Below, in pieces: positions 36,371-44,146 of a stretch of 64,000 nt of DNA; within the stretch, counting starts at the first letter, position 1, and every line of letters starts with the position of its first letter. This DNA is from Chitinophaga niastensis (GTDB lineage: Bacteria > Bacteroidota > Bacteroidia > Chitinophagales > Chitinophagaceae), in contig NZ_PYAW01000001.1 in NCBI RefSeq assembly GCF_003014755.1, forward strand, positions 1,240,001 through 1,304,000. The letters are read 5' to 3'. The position numbers and the translations under genes are program-made. A model generated the notes under the pieces. It was not told the origin of the DNA. It did not search any database and saw only the letters and a list, made by a program, of their open reading frames with translations.

Positions 36371-36674
36371 GAATTGTGAACCTTTTTAGGCAGATGATTT
36401 TGTTTGTAGTCTTTAGGTAAGAGTAGATTTCCTTACCGTGGTACCTCAAAGGAATGGAGACAAGCGCCTATCCCTGATCCGGCAGACTACCGGGAATCAA
36501 TGCTAAATCATTTTTTGCGTTTACATAGGGACCCGGAGAGTTCCAACTAACCGTGGCATGTATAGATGTGAAAGTTTAACTGCAGTACCTCCAAAGCACA
36601 CTGTTCCGTTATAATCCAGCCCCACATGAGTATTTGTAAAATATGTCCCCGGGCAGGAAATAGTTGATATTTGC
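36371..36674 (-). ncRNA. Candidate structured leader or independent small RNA before the methyltransferase
   Basis: A TACCTTTG -7 box on the minus strand (36688-36681) predicts a transcript start near 36674, about 300 nt before the methyltransferase ATG. The interval has no ORF on this strand. It is less AT-rich than its neighbours and shows local pairing: a CCGG...CCGG hairpin around 36475-36500, and TCCCT and GGAA segments that could pair with AGGGA and TTCC on its far side, leaving a pyrimidine-rich internal bubble. This is compatible with a 6S-like RNA or a cis-acting leader. I could not match it to a known riboswitch, tmRNA, RNase P or SRP consensus. Confidence 0.35.
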
Positions 36675-36680
36675 ATGCGG

Positions 36681-36688
36681 CAAAGGTA
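36681..36688 (-). promoter_or_regulatory. -7 box upstream of the methyltransferase leader
   Basis: TACCTTTG on the minus strand, identical to the boxes before cydA, the SnoaL-like gene and the asparaginase gene. It lies between the end of the AraC pseudogene and the leader RNA. Confidence 0.55.
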
Positions 36689-36757
36689 CGATTTTATGAC
36701 AACCTTTTTGACGTTGTTATTTTATCAGTAAAAAAGTTGATATATATAATTTTTTTA

Positions 36758-37235
36758 TCAGATAAAAGTTCTTGTTCCGGACGAAGTATATGCCAGCCTG
36801 AACTCTTTAGGCGTGCAATCTTTTTTCTTTTTGAAGATACGATTGAAGTTGGAGATATTATTGAACCCACATTTATAGGCAATCTCATTCACAGTATGTT
36901 TTGATGAAGTTCATTTGATTGCGTTGCAAAAACTTCTCATCAAATAAATCCCGGTGAAACTGAATTGTAATTTCTTTGATAGTTCCTCCGCCATGTTTGT
37001 TGGTAAACCAGCCGTGTTGCAGGTTGGGACCTACCAGCACCAATTCCGGTTCCTCTATATCTTCTATATGATCACCAATAATGCGCTTGGCCCCTTTCGC
37101 ATGCTGAATAAAATTCAACTCAAATTCATCATGATAATGCAATGGAAAATCAAATTCCTTTTTTTCTCTGGAAAAGAGTGTGAAGCAATCACTTTGTGTG
37201 AGCGGGGTGATTTCCCTCAGCAATTTACTTTTCAT
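36758..37235 (-). pseudogene. AraC-family regulator with an internal deletion
   Basis: The first 113 or so codons encode an intact N-terminal cupin-type sensor (FDFPLHYHDEFELNFIQHAK, LVLVGPNLQHGWF, EITIQFHRDLFDEKFLQRNQ), then the frame closes after KTYCE at 36885. In the next frame, directly after the junction near 36905, the end of an AraC helix-turn-helix appears (VNEIAYKCGFNNISNFNRIF, then KKDCTPKEFRLAY) and stops at 36758. The linker and first HTH, about 150 codons in relatives, are missing and the join is out of frame. The total of 478 nt is not a multiple of three. The gene is broken. Confidence 0.85.
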
Positions 37236-37283
37236 TATAACGCGGTTTGTAATAAAACGGAATCAGGAAATGAGTTGTGAAGA

Positions 37284-37363
37284 TTTCACTTAAAGGCACA
37301 AAGTAGCAAAGACGCAAAGAAGATTTAAAAGTAATCTTTGCTACTTTGTGCCTTTGCGTGAAA
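37284..37363. repeat. CAAAG-type palindrome
   Basis: Two 29-nt arms (37284-37312 and 37335-37363) match except for two adjacent bases. Arm content is GGCACAAAGTAGCAAAGA, part of a degenerate CAAAG series that continues into the loop (CGCAAAG). The right arm abuts the stop codon of the SnoaL-like gene (37364). It is probably a terminator for that gene. Confidence 0.8.
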
Positions 37364-37795
37364 CTATTCCGCAATTTTGCAATCGTGTGCAATTCCTTTG
37401 AGTCCCTGTTCCAGCGCATTTCCATCTATCAGTGCCCAATGCTCAATGATGCGGCCATCCTGAAAGCGGAAGCTGCGATAACCTTTAGTTGTTACCGTTA
37501 GTCCGGTGGCAGTAATACCTCGCCACAGGCCGGTGTGTTTCATGCGCATCACTATCTTTATAATGTTTTTACCCTCTTCTGCCAGGTGTTCTTCAATAAT
37601 GGTTTCAGGTTTAAAGGAGGTATGTGTCATAGCTACCCATTGTTGTAACCCGGTAGCATTGGCGGGTAACTGTGCCGGCAGTGAATGGTCGGTAAAGTGG
37701 GGATGCAGGAAGTGATCCAGGCGGGTCGTATTTCCCTGGTTCCATACTTCTGTTATAAATGTATTAATTAAATCTTTTTGTTCCTGAATAGTCAT
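37364..37795 (-). CDS. SnoaL-like/ester cyclase family protein
   Basis: A 143-residue NTF2-fold protein. The start at 37795 (MTIQEQKDLINTFITEVWNQ) is chosen because it follows a -7 box by 20 nt and matches the family. The reading from 37858 would cross that box. HFTDHSLPAQLPANATGLQQ and MRMKHTGLWRGITATG, followed by a late FQDGRIIEHWALIDG, give the SnoaL pattern. Members range from polyketide cyclases to proteins with no known activity. The Crp-like regulator gene lies next, on the same strand, 72 nt upstream. Confidence 0.85.
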   Translation of the reverse strand: MTIQEQKDLINTFITEVWNQGNTTRLDHFLHPHFTDHSLPAQLPANATGLQQWVAMTHTSFKPETIIEEHLAEEGKNIIKIVMRMKHTGLWRGITATGLTVTTKGYRSFRFQDGRIIEHWALIDGNALEQGLKGIAHDCKIAE

Positions 37796-37814
37796 GATCG
37801 TTTGTTTTGTACAG

Positions 37815-37822
37815 CAAAGGTA
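37815..37822 (-). promoter_or_regulatory. -7 box of the SnoaL-like gene
   Basis: TACCTTTG on the minus strand, giving a predicted transcript start about 12-13 nt before the ATG at 37795. Confidence 0.55.
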
Positions 37823-37867
37823 CTTGCCCTGATGAAGGGCTTTTGTGTCAAACGTCACATAAACTGA

Positions 37868-38446
37868 CTATTGGATGCGGCGGCGAATGCGGCTGAGTGT
37901 TTCCCTGGATACGCCCAGGTAAGAGCTGAGTTGTGTAAGGGTTACACGTTGGATTAATTCGGGAGAGTCGGATAAAACAGACTGATATCTTTCTTCCGGG
38001 GTATATTTTTTGAGCCAGTGCATATGTGCTTCCTGCGCTATCAGTAGCTGTTCCAGCCATAGCCGGCCAAATGCAGCGATATCCGGTGATTGTCCGTATA
38101 AGGCGAGTAATTCATCTTTATGCCATCTTCTTAAAATACTAGTTTCCATTGCCTGTATATTATAAGCCGACGGTTCATTACCGCGCAGGCTTTTCAGGTT
38201 GGTAATAAAAGTATTTTCGAAGTAAAAATCTGTATTTATTTCTTTATTGCCATTGTCGTGGACCCCCCTACAGGAACCGGTTTCAACAAACCAGATATGA
38301 TTGCAGCGATTACCTTCCTGTAGCAGATAGTCACCTTTCTTTACTATTTGTTTTTGCGCAGCATTGATGAATAATTCCAGCGGATCCCCGCTGAGGGGCG
38401 CTACCTTGGAGATGCTTGTCAGCAGATTTTCAGGAATGGTTTTCAT
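37868..38446 (-). CDS. Crp/Fnr-family transcriptional regulator
   Basis: A 192-residue regulator with a cyclic-nucleotide-binding-like barrel (AAQKQIVKKGDYLLQEGNRC, NHIWFVETGSCRGVHD, FYFENTFITNLKSL). A short C-terminal HTH follows (LTQLSSYLGVSRETLSRIRR). The start at 38446 (MKTIPENLL) is preferred; the longer reading adds an unrelated hydrophobic leader. This compact type, without Fnr cysteines, is very common in Bacteroidota, usually beside the gene it controls. Here that would be the SnoaL-like gene downstream. Confidence 0.88.
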   Translation of the reverse strand: MKTIPENLLTSISKVAPLSGDPLELFINAAQKQIVKKGDYLLQEGNRCNHIWFVETGSCRGVHDNGNKEINTDFYFENTFITNLKSLRGNEPSAYNIQAMETSILRRWHKDELLALYGQSPDIAAFGRLWLEQLLIAQEAHMHWLKKYTPEERYQSVLSDSPELIQRVTLTQLSSYLGVSRETLSRIRRRIQ

Positions 38447-38514
38447 ATTGCAAAGATGGGGGAAGTTTTCAAAAATACTCACAAATAGGTATTTTATCAC
38501 GTCTGGCTTTAGTT

Positions 38515-38645
38515 TACCTTTGTGCCAGCGCCATCTGAATTTACTTCATTTACGATATACAGTCATCCACCTGATTTATCAATCACCGTATTTTCTATCC
38601 CCAAAAAAGGGTCTCTTCTTCGTGAATGGGACCCTTTATTATTTT
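38515..38645 (+). ncRNA. Candidate small RNA with own promoter and terminator
   Basis: TACCTTTG (38515-38522) is a good -7 box. About 85 nt past the expected start lies an intrinsic terminator: AAAGGGTC (38606-38613) pairs with GACCCTTT (38630-38637), and a T-rich tract follows. No ORF lies between them, so a transcript of roughly 110 nt is predicted. It is divergent from the Crp-like gene and ends just before the promoter of the LuxR-type gene. Confidence 0.4.
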
Positions 38646-38657
38646 TGTATACATTTG
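38640..38657 (+). promoter_or_regulatory. Two overlapping -7 boxes of the LuxR-type gene
   Basis: TATTTTTG (38640-38647) and TACATTTG (38650-38657) both fit TAnnTTTG. They follow directly on the terminator hairpin of the preceding candidate RNA and lie 68-85 nt before the ATG at 38725. Confidence 0.45.
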
Positions 38658-38724
38658 CCTTACAAAGAGCACAAAAATCAACCAAAATCCAGGATATTTC
38701 CTATATACTATTTATTTCAGGTCC

Positions 38725-39417
38725 ATGATTGAGCATGCTGTATTAAGTAATGATAAAGCCTGTCTGGAAGAAAAGTTAAAGGCTTTGCAAGCCATAGACC
38801 AGGAGTTGCCGGCAGTTGTGATTGTGATGAACGTATTGGGTGATTATGTGGAATATATGTCTCCGCAAGGATGCAGGCAACTGGGTATTACACTGGAGGC
38901 CCTGCGGGCTATGGGTTCGGGGTATTATGAAACTTTCTTTAATCCACATGATGTGGCAGATTATCTGCCTAAAATCATTGCTATGCTGGATGCGCCGGCT
39001 ACTGCTAATATTGTGGTTACTTTTTTTCAACAGGTACGGTTAGCATCTACCCGCGACTGGGTGTGGCATCTGGGTTCTACCCGTGTATTTATCAGGGATG
39101 CCGCGGGTAAGCCTACACATGTTATCACCTGCGTGATTCCTGTTGATTCGCTGCACCATGTTACCAGTAAGGTAAACCGGTTGCTGGAAGAGAATAATTT
39201 TCTGCGCCGGAATCAGCATGTTTTTGCTTCGCTTACTAAAAGAGAGAAGGAAATTTTGCGACTGATGGCGCTGGGTTTCAGTGCCGGCGATATTGCGGAT
39301 AAAGTACACATCTCTGAAAAAACAGCGGTTACTCACCGGCGTAATATTAAAGCCAAGATTGGTGCGCAGTCCAGCTACGACTTAACTAGTTTTGCGCAGG
39401 CATTTGACCTCATCTGA
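38725..39417 (+). CDS. PAS-LuxR type transcriptional regulator
   Basis: A 230-residue regulator. The N-terminal half is a PAS-like sensor (LPAVVIVMNVLGDYVEYMSP, a YYETFFNPHDVADYLPKI segment and WVWHLGSTRVFIRDAAGKPT). The C-terminal LuxR/GerE helix-turn-helix has LTKREKEILRLMALGFSAGD, then IADKVHISEKTAVTHRRNI. The start at 38725 (MIEHAVL) fits the family; an upstream reading crosses both promoter boxes. No cognate kinase lies nearby. The targets are unknown. Confidence 0.88.
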   Translation: MIEHAVLSNDKACLEEKLKALQAIDQELPAVVIVMNVLGDYVEYMSPQGCRQLGITLEALRAMGSGYYETFFNPHDVADYLPKIIAMLDAPATANIVVTFFQQVRLASTRDWVWHLGSTRVFIRDAAGKPTHVITCVIPVDSLHHVTSKVNRLLEENNFLRRNQHVFASLTKREKEILRLMALGFSAGDIADKVHISEKTAVTHRRNIKAKIGAQSSYDLTSFAQAFDLI

Positions 39418-39593
39418 AGATACTTACCTGGCAGCAGCCTGATGTTGCGTGCATAAGTAATCAAGGACAGTAATCATGAAAAAATAACCGGAAATTTTAT
39501 ACGCATATTAGGAGAAATGTGTATTTTCATTGTGTATACCATATTTTTTGCCTGACTGTTTGCTTTGCAACAGATCTGTTAACCAAACCAATT

Positions 39594-39983
39594 ATGTCCT
39601 TTAAAGCTGTATTCACCATTGACGGAGAAGAGATGAATATCCTGGAATGTAGGTTTTCATTTTCCCAAAACACGGACCATAACGGCAAGCCTGCTGCCCG
39701 ACCCAAAGGAGGCACTATTAATTTGCTGATAGAATCAGCCGGAGAAACCAGCCTGTTCGACTGGATGATTTCCAACACACAAACCAAGAATGGGAGTATC
39801 ACCTTTTTTCGACGTGATTCCATGTCGCGGCTCAAAGAGCTGAGGTTTACAGATGCTTATTGCGTAGAGTATACGGAGCTGTTTAATGCTTCCAATGCGA
39901 ATCCACTGCAAATTGAGTTAACCTTGTCTACCCGGGAAATGAAGCTGAATAATTCGGTTTATCAGAACCCCTGGCCTATATAA
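39594..39983 (+). CDS. tssD: Type VI secretion tube protein TssD (Hcp)
   Basis: A 129-residue Bacteroidota Hcp, the hexameric tube subunit of T6SS subtype iii. MSFKAVFTIDGEEMNILECR, PKGGTINLLIESAGETSLFD, GSITFFRRDSMSRLKELRF and ANPLQIELTLSTREMKLNN are family hallmarks. The start at 39594 is chosen over an upstream reading with an unrelated leader. There are no T6SS structural genes around it, so it is an orphan copy that may carry or chaperone an effector together with the VgrG at the left edge. Two hairpins follow. Confidence 0.93.
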   Translation: MSFKAVFTIDGEEMNILECRFSFSQNTDHNGKPAARPKGGTINLLIESAGETSLFDWMISNTQTKNGSITFFRRDSMSRLKELRFTDAYCVEYTELFNASNANPLQIELTLSTREMKLNNSVYQNPWPI

Positions 39984-40005
39984 GTTCCTTCTATATTATT
40001 TACGC

Positions 40006-40038
40006 AGCACCCTGTTTACTGGCCGTAATGCCAGGGTG
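40006..40038 (+). terminator. First hairpin after tssD
   Basis: CACCCTG (40006-40012) pairs with CAGGGTG (40032-40038). The stem is short, with a 19-nt loop and no T tract. It lies 23 nt after the tssD stop. Confidence 0.35.
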
Positions 40039-40074
40039 ACAATTCATGTCCCATGTAAGCATGATCTGGTGCAA

Positions 40075-40114
40075 CAAAAAAGGGATAGACTATTGTCTAT
40101 CTCTTTTTTGTTTA
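40075..40114 (+). terminator. Intrinsic terminator after tssD
   Basis: A 16-bp stem (40075-40090 with 40095-40110, one mismatch) closes on a TATT loop. The descending arm ends in six T. The stem (CAAAAAAGGGATAGAC) is similar to the tRNA-Ser terminator at 43140-43167. The rest of the 39984-40271 gap shows nothing more. Confidence 0.85.
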
Positions 40115-40271
40115 AGTATTTAAATTCTCGTGTATAATCATCTTTTTTCAGTAATTTTCATTTCTATGAGCTAACTGAACTTAGGCCATCACACAAAACT
40201 GTGTTATCACAATTCGTGATCGCATCTCAAAGAGAAAGCCTCCTTTTATCATCTGTACTAAACATCACGAT

Positions 40272-40817
40272 ATGCTTGCACTTAATTTCACTCCATTTCC
40301 TGCATTAACAACAGCACGTTTTATTTTAAGGGCACTTGCACTAACAGATGATAATGAAATTGCTGCATTGCGCTCTGATGAACGCGTAAATAAATTTCTT
40401 CACAGACCAGCAACAACCACTATCGAAGAGGCCCGGCAGTTTATAAAAAAAATAATTGACGCAATAACCCGCAACGAATCGTTGTACTGGGTCATCACTT
40501 CAAAGGATGATAATCAACTGATGGGTACTATTTGTTATTGGAATATTTCAATTGAAGATGACCTTGCAGAAATTGGGTATGAACTACATCCTGACTTTCA
40601 GGGAAAAGGAGTGATGCAGGAGGTTATAGCAAAGGTGATCAGTTATGGTGTAGAGGAAATGCGTTTGAAAGTGATCACAGCTTTTCCTTTTGCAGGTAAT
40701 GATAAATCTATAAAACTTTTGGAGAAAAATGATTTTAAAATAGATAAAGATTTGAAAGTGATAGCTGAGGAGGGTGAAGATATAGCCGATATTTTGTGCT
40801 ATTCACGGAAGGCGTAG
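40272..40817 (+). CDS. GNAT-family N-acetyltransferase (RimJ/RimL-like)
   Basis: A 181-residue acetyltransferase. LTTARFILRALALTDDNEIA, ARQFIKKIIDAITRNESLYW and the acetyl-CoA loop region IGYELHPDFQGKGVMQEVIA (Q-G-K-G as the pyrophosphate-binding Q/RxxGxG/A variant) are clear. FAGNDKSIKLLEKNDF is the usual late motif. Many Bacteroidota carry several such genes acting on ribosomal protein N-termini or small amines. It stands alone, with terminators on both sides. Confidence 0.88.
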   Translation: MLALNFTPFPALTTARFILRALALTDDNEIAALRSDERVNKFLHRPATTTIEEARQFIKKIIDAITRNESLYWVITSKDDNQLMGTICYWNISIEDDLAEIGYELHPDFQGKGVMQEVIAKVISYGVEEMRLKVITAFPFAGNDKSIKLLEKNDFKIDKDLKVIAEEGEDIADILCYSRKA

Positions 40818-40833
40818 GAGAATATCTTTAAAA

Positions 40834-40869
40834 CAAAAGAACAGCTCCTGTTTTTGAGCTGTTCTTTTG
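40834..40869 (+). terminator. Strong intrinsic terminator after the GNAT gene
   Basis: CAAAAGAACAGCTC (40834-40847) pairs perfectly over 14 bp with 40856-40869. A-rich and T-rich flanks are present on both strands, so it should end both this gene and the convergent hydrolase gene. Confidence 0.85.
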
Positions 40870-40904
40870 CCGGAAATTTCATTTTAGTTCTTAATTAAAG
40901 ATAA

Positions 40905-41837
40905 TTACCTGACTAAAAGAAACGCAAGGAGCGACTTTTCAAAATCGTTCTGATATTCCACATTCGACATGTGCACTGAAGGTAAAATTATTAATTTTGA
41001 ATCAGGTATTGTGGCAGCCATCCTTTGACTGTCTTCGGGTTTTGTCACCAAATCGTGCTTTCCCGCAATAATAAGCGTGTTATTAGGTATCAATGAAATT
41101 GTTTTACGCATATCGGCATCACGGACAGCCGCAAATGACCCGGCTAAACCTTGAGGGTTTGTATTGAGTACCATATCACGAAAAACAGACACAATACTAT
41201 CTTTTTCTTCTATCATTTTTTTAGGGAACCAGTTTTTTATAAACATATCAGCGAATCCATTCATATCCGGATTCTCTCTTAAAGATTTTATATTATTGTT
41301 AAATTGACTCAATGGCCCGAGATGGGATGATGTATTTACCAGGATTAGCTTATCAATCCTTTCAGGGGTATGAATACCCAACCATTGTCCGATAAAACCG
41401 CCCATTGAAAGACCGCAAAAATGTACTTTGGCTATATTTAAATAGTCAAGTAATTCGATTACATCAAGCCCCATTCTGTCAATGGAATAGTCACCTAAAG
41501 GGTGATCAGAGGCTCCACTGCCCCGGGTGTCAAATCGAATTATTCTAAAGTGCTTACCAAGTGTGGTTATTTGTGCATCCCACATGTGAAAGTTAGTTGC
41601 AATAGAGTTGGAAAGTACCAATACGGGCTTATCATTGTCGCCATCTATTTGGTAAGCTATGCGGCAGCCATCACCTGTTATAAAAAATTGCATATTTTCT
41701 TTTGATAGATTATTTGATACTGATGTTTCCATGTGTGTAATTTTTTTCTTTGATACATTTTGAGCGTAGAGTAGGTTGACGCTTGTAAGCAGACACGAAC
41801 CCAAAACAAACTTTCTTAATCCTTTCTTAAAAATCAT
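40905..41837 (-). CDS. Exported alpha/beta hydrolase (enol-lactonase-like)
   Basis: A 310-residue hydrolase with a signal peptide (FVLGSCLLTSVNLLYAQ). The start is set at 41837 (MIFKKGLRKF), which gives a normal leader; an upstream Met at 41867 adds ten residues. The fold is plain: KPVLVLSNSIATNFHMWDAQ, FDTRGSGASDHPLGDY, the nucleophile elbow in FCGLSMGGFIG, then LIIAGKHDLVTKPEDSQRMA with the acid Asp and the His in LPSVHMSN. It resembles 3-oxoadipate enol-lactonase (PcaD), but a periplasmic location argues for another ester or lactone substrate. It is divergent from an AraC regulator. Confidence 0.87.
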   Translation of the reverse strand: MIFKKGLRKFVLGSCLLTSVNLLYAQNVSKKKITHMETSVSNNLSKENMQFFITGDGCRIAYQIDGDNDKPVLVLSNSIATNFHMWDAQITTLGKHFRIIRFDTRGSGASDHPLGDYSIDRMGLDVIELLDYLNIAKVHFCGLSMGGFIGQWLGIHTPERIDKLILVNTSSHLGPLSQFNNNIKSLRENPDMNGFADMFIKNWFPKKMIEEKDSIVSVFRDMVLNTNPQGLAGSFAAVRDADMRKTISLIPNNTLIIAGKHDLVTKPEDSQRMAATIPDSKLIILPSVHMSNVEYQNDFEKSLLAFLLVR

Positions 41838-41932
41838 CCTGAAATATTTTTTGATTATTGAATACAAAATTATAGTAGACGAAATTTATACACATTTAAA
41901 AAGAAAGGTTTTCTTTGTACTTTTACGGGTTT

Positions 41933-42790
41933 ATGAAAGAAAAGCAATTACACCAGCCATTTGAATTGTACATTTCTGATATTGAAGAGTGGGAAGAACG
42001 TGCTTTAATTTATCACTTTTTTGAAATCGTACAAATATTAGAAGGCGAAGGGATACGTGTAGTAAATGAAAATAACTTCTCTTATCAAAAAGGTGATATA
42101 TTTTTGTTTACACCTTTAGACTGTAGAGGGTTTAAGAGTATTAAAGCTACCAAATTCTGCTCCATTAGGTTTTCCGAAGTTTTTCTTACCGACTATAAAA
42201 GTATTTCAATGAGGGAAAGAATTACCCTATGGTTAAATCAATTGGAGCAAATTTTTTATCAGCACAATCGCTTTCAGCCTGTAATGATTAGGAATAAAAA
42301 CGATGGCAAAATGATAACCAATTTAATTGATAGTCTTGGTAGTGAATTTGATCATAAACAAGCTTATTTTGAAGACAATTTGCAGCATTTAATTACAGTC
42401 ATTCTTAACCTGTTATCTAGAAATGTCATCAACCATGTCACTGCAGGTAATCAACACAAGGAACCACTCATCAATAAAATTGTACTACACATAAGACAAA
42501 ACATTTACAAAAAAGAAGAATTAAAAGTAAAATATTTGGCGACAAAATTTAATCTTTCTGCCAACTATGTGGGTGAATATTTCAAAAAAATAACAGGAGA
42601 AAGTTTGCAGGATTATATCAAATTATATAAGATGAAAAGTGTAGAACAACGACTTATTTTTAGTGATAATAGGATTGGTGAGATAGCAGACGAATTAGGA
42701 TTTACAGATGAGAGCCATTTAAGTACGCAGTTTAAAAAGCATAGTGGTTATAGCCCTACCGAATATAGGAAGAACAAAAGACCAGAATAA
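41933..42790 (+). CDS. AraC-family transcriptional regulator
   Basis: A 285-residue activator with a cupin-like N-terminal part (FEIVQILEGEGIRVVNENNF, then SYQKGDIFLFTPLDCRGF). A C-terminal double HTH follows (VKYLATKFNLSANYVGEYFK, then RIGEIADELGFTDESHLSTQ). It starts at 41933 (MKEKQLHQ). The gene and its divergent hydrolase are visibly more AT-rich than the housekeeping genes on either side. It probably controls that hydrolase. Confidence 0.88.
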   Translation: MKEKQLHQPFELYISDIEEWEERALIYHFFEIVQILEGEGIRVVNENNFSYQKGDIFLFTPLDCRGFKSIKATKFCSIRFSEVFLTDYKSISMRERITLWLNQLEQIFYQHNRFQPVMIRNKNDGKMITNLIDSLGSEFDHKQAYFEDNLQHLITVILNLLSRNVINHVTAGNQHKEPLINKIVLHIRQNIYKKEELKVKYLATKFNLSANYVGEYFKKITGESLQDYIKLYKMKSVEQRLIFSDNRIGEIADELGFTDESHLSTQFKKHSGYSPTEYRKNKRPE

Positions 42791-42796
42791 AATACC

Positions 42797-42928
42797 ATGC
42801 AAAACATCATCAACAAAACAGCCCGTTGTTTTTTGACTGCTATAATAATTTATATTTTTGGAATATTAAATCCACTCTCAAACATTGGCGGAAATCTCCG
42901 GGCAGAAACGGCGATCCGTAATTTATAG
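42797..42928 (+). CDS. Small membrane-helix ORF or gene remnant after araC-like gene
   Basis: A 43-codon reading with one hydrophobic helix (FLTAIIIYIFGILNPLSNIG). It starts 6 nt after the AraC-like stop, as a co-transcribed gene would. No family is recognised. It may be the 5' stub of a truncated transporter gene. Confidence 0.25.
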   Translation: MQNIINKTARCFLTAIIIYIFGILNPLSNIGGNLRAETAIRNL

Positions 42929-42995
42929 AGGAATGCAGACAACTATTATTATGCTGTAGAGAACAAAATTATTAATATATCTCAGAGAAATTAAT

Positions 42996-43118
42996 TTAAA
43001 ATAGTCGGATTTGTTTAAGGAGTTCAGATAATTCCTTATCGGAAATATTTGCTTGCTCAGGTTTATCATAAATATCAAGAAGGAAGACCAATTTGTCAGC
43101 TATAACAACGTGGATAAT
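42996..43118 (-). pseudogene. C-terminal fragment resembling a RelE/ParE-type toxin
   Basis: Forty codons without a start (after a TGA at 43119-43121) read DKLVFLLDIYDKPEQANISD, then KELSELLKQIRLF and a stop. An 'IYDK.EQANISDKE' ending is typical of Bacteroidota RelE-like toxins, whose N-terminal part is missing here. No antitoxin gene is seen next to it. The rest of 42929-43136 holds nothing I can support. Confidence 0.4.
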
Positions 43119-43136
43119 TCAGGGAATTACACCAAC

Positions 43137-43167
43137 AAAAAAGGGACAGACTTGCGTCCATCCCTTT
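43137..43167 (-). terminator. Terminator of tRNA-Ser
   Basis: On the minus strand AAAGGGATGGAC pairs with GTCTGTCCCTTT (two mismatches) across a GCAA tetraloop, followed by a T run. It begins 8 nt past the tRNA 3' end. Confidence 0.8.
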
Positions 43168-43174
43168 AAAGCTG

Positions 43175-43261
43175 CGGAGAAGAAGGGATTCGAACCCTTG
43201 AAGCCCTTTCAAGCTTACACACTTTCCAGGCGTGCCGGTTCAACCACTCCCGCACTTCTCC
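43175..43261 (-). tRNA. tRNA-Ser(GGA)
   Basis: A class II tRNA of 87 nt with a long variable arm. The acceptor stem GGAGAAG pairs with CTTCTCC, the discriminator is G, and the T loop reads GGTTCGAATCC. The anticodon loop is CTGGAAA with anticodon GGA, decoding UCC/UCU serine codons. The CCA end is not encoded. The region to its left on the plus strand holds gene fragments, so the locus may have served as an integration site; no attachment repeat was found. Confidence 0.95.
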
Positions 43262-43350
43262 GTGATTATCTTCTGAATAAAAAAGGAAGAGTTGATTTTC
43301 CAATTCAGGGTTGCAAAGATAATCCTTTACTTCAAATTTCAAAGAAAATT

Positions 43351-44046
43351 TTAATTCTTATCATAGAGCTTCCATATACCACCACCTAAAAGGCCACCAA
43401 TAACGGGTCCTACAATAAATACCCAGAGGTTGGCGATAGCCGGACCACCTACAAATAAAGCGGGGCCAATACTCCTTGCCGGGTTCACAGATACACCTGT
43501 TACGGGTATCCCTACAATGTGAATTAAAGTAAGCGCCAAGCCAATGGCTACGCCTGCAAACGCCCCGTTTTTATTGTTTTTGCTGGTGCTGCCATGTACC
43601 ACTACCAGGAAGATAGCAGTAAACACTATTTCGGCTACTAATCCACTGATGAGGGAGTAATGATCCGGGGAGCCGGGATCTCCTACACCATTTGCACCAA
43701 GACCATTTGCGGCAAGACTGTAATCAGCTTTGCCCTGCGCAATAAAATAGAGGACCGCAGATGCCGCAATAGCACCCGCTATCTGCGCCACAATGTACGC
43801 GCCAGCATCCTTACCTGAAATTTTGCCGGTAGACAGCATAGAAATAGTAATTGCCGGATTGATATGGCATCCTGAAATATGGCCTACTGCGTAAACCATA
43901 GCGAGTACCGATAATCCAAAAGCAAAGGCAATACCCAGAAAGCCTACATGTGTACCAGCTAATACTGCGCTGCCACAACCCATTAATACCAATACGAAGG
44001 TGCCAAAGAATTCTGCAATACATTTCTGTGATAACGAAACCGTCAT
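43351..44046 (-). CDS. aqpZ: Aquaporin Z-type water channel
   Basis: A 231-residue MIP channel with six helices. The two NPA half-helices are HISGCHINPAITISMLSTGK and VSVNPARSIGPALFVG. The selectivity-filter Arg after the second NPA and the His in helix 5 (LTLIHIVGIPVTG) are those of a water-selective channel, not a glycerol facilitator. MTVSLSQKCIAEFFGTFVLV is the normal start. It is a single gene. Confidence 0.93.
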   Translation of the reverse strand: MTVSLSQKCIAEFFGTFVLVLMGCGSAVLAGTHVGFLGIAFAFGLSVLAMVYAVGHISGCHINPAITISMLSTGKISGKDAGAYIVAQIAGAIAASAVLYFIAQGKADYSLAANGLGANGVGDPGSPDHYSLISGLVAEIVFTAIFLVVVHGSTSKNNKNGAFAGVAIGLALTLIHIVGIPVTGVSVNPARSIGPALFVGGPAIANLWVFIVGPVIGGLLGGGIWKLYDKN

Positions 44047-44146
44047 AGCGAATAGATTTTTGTGATGAATAGAAAGATTTAGGAGTAGATAAAAGGATTT
44101 ATAGGGTCCTCACGACGAATTAAATTTACCGTAAATATTTTGAATT

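Noticed and set aside
36371..36674. tmRNA, because the leader contains GGGGCTGGAT on the minus strand
   Set aside because: No matching 3' end, T-loop or tag-coding frame ending in Ala-Ala follows.
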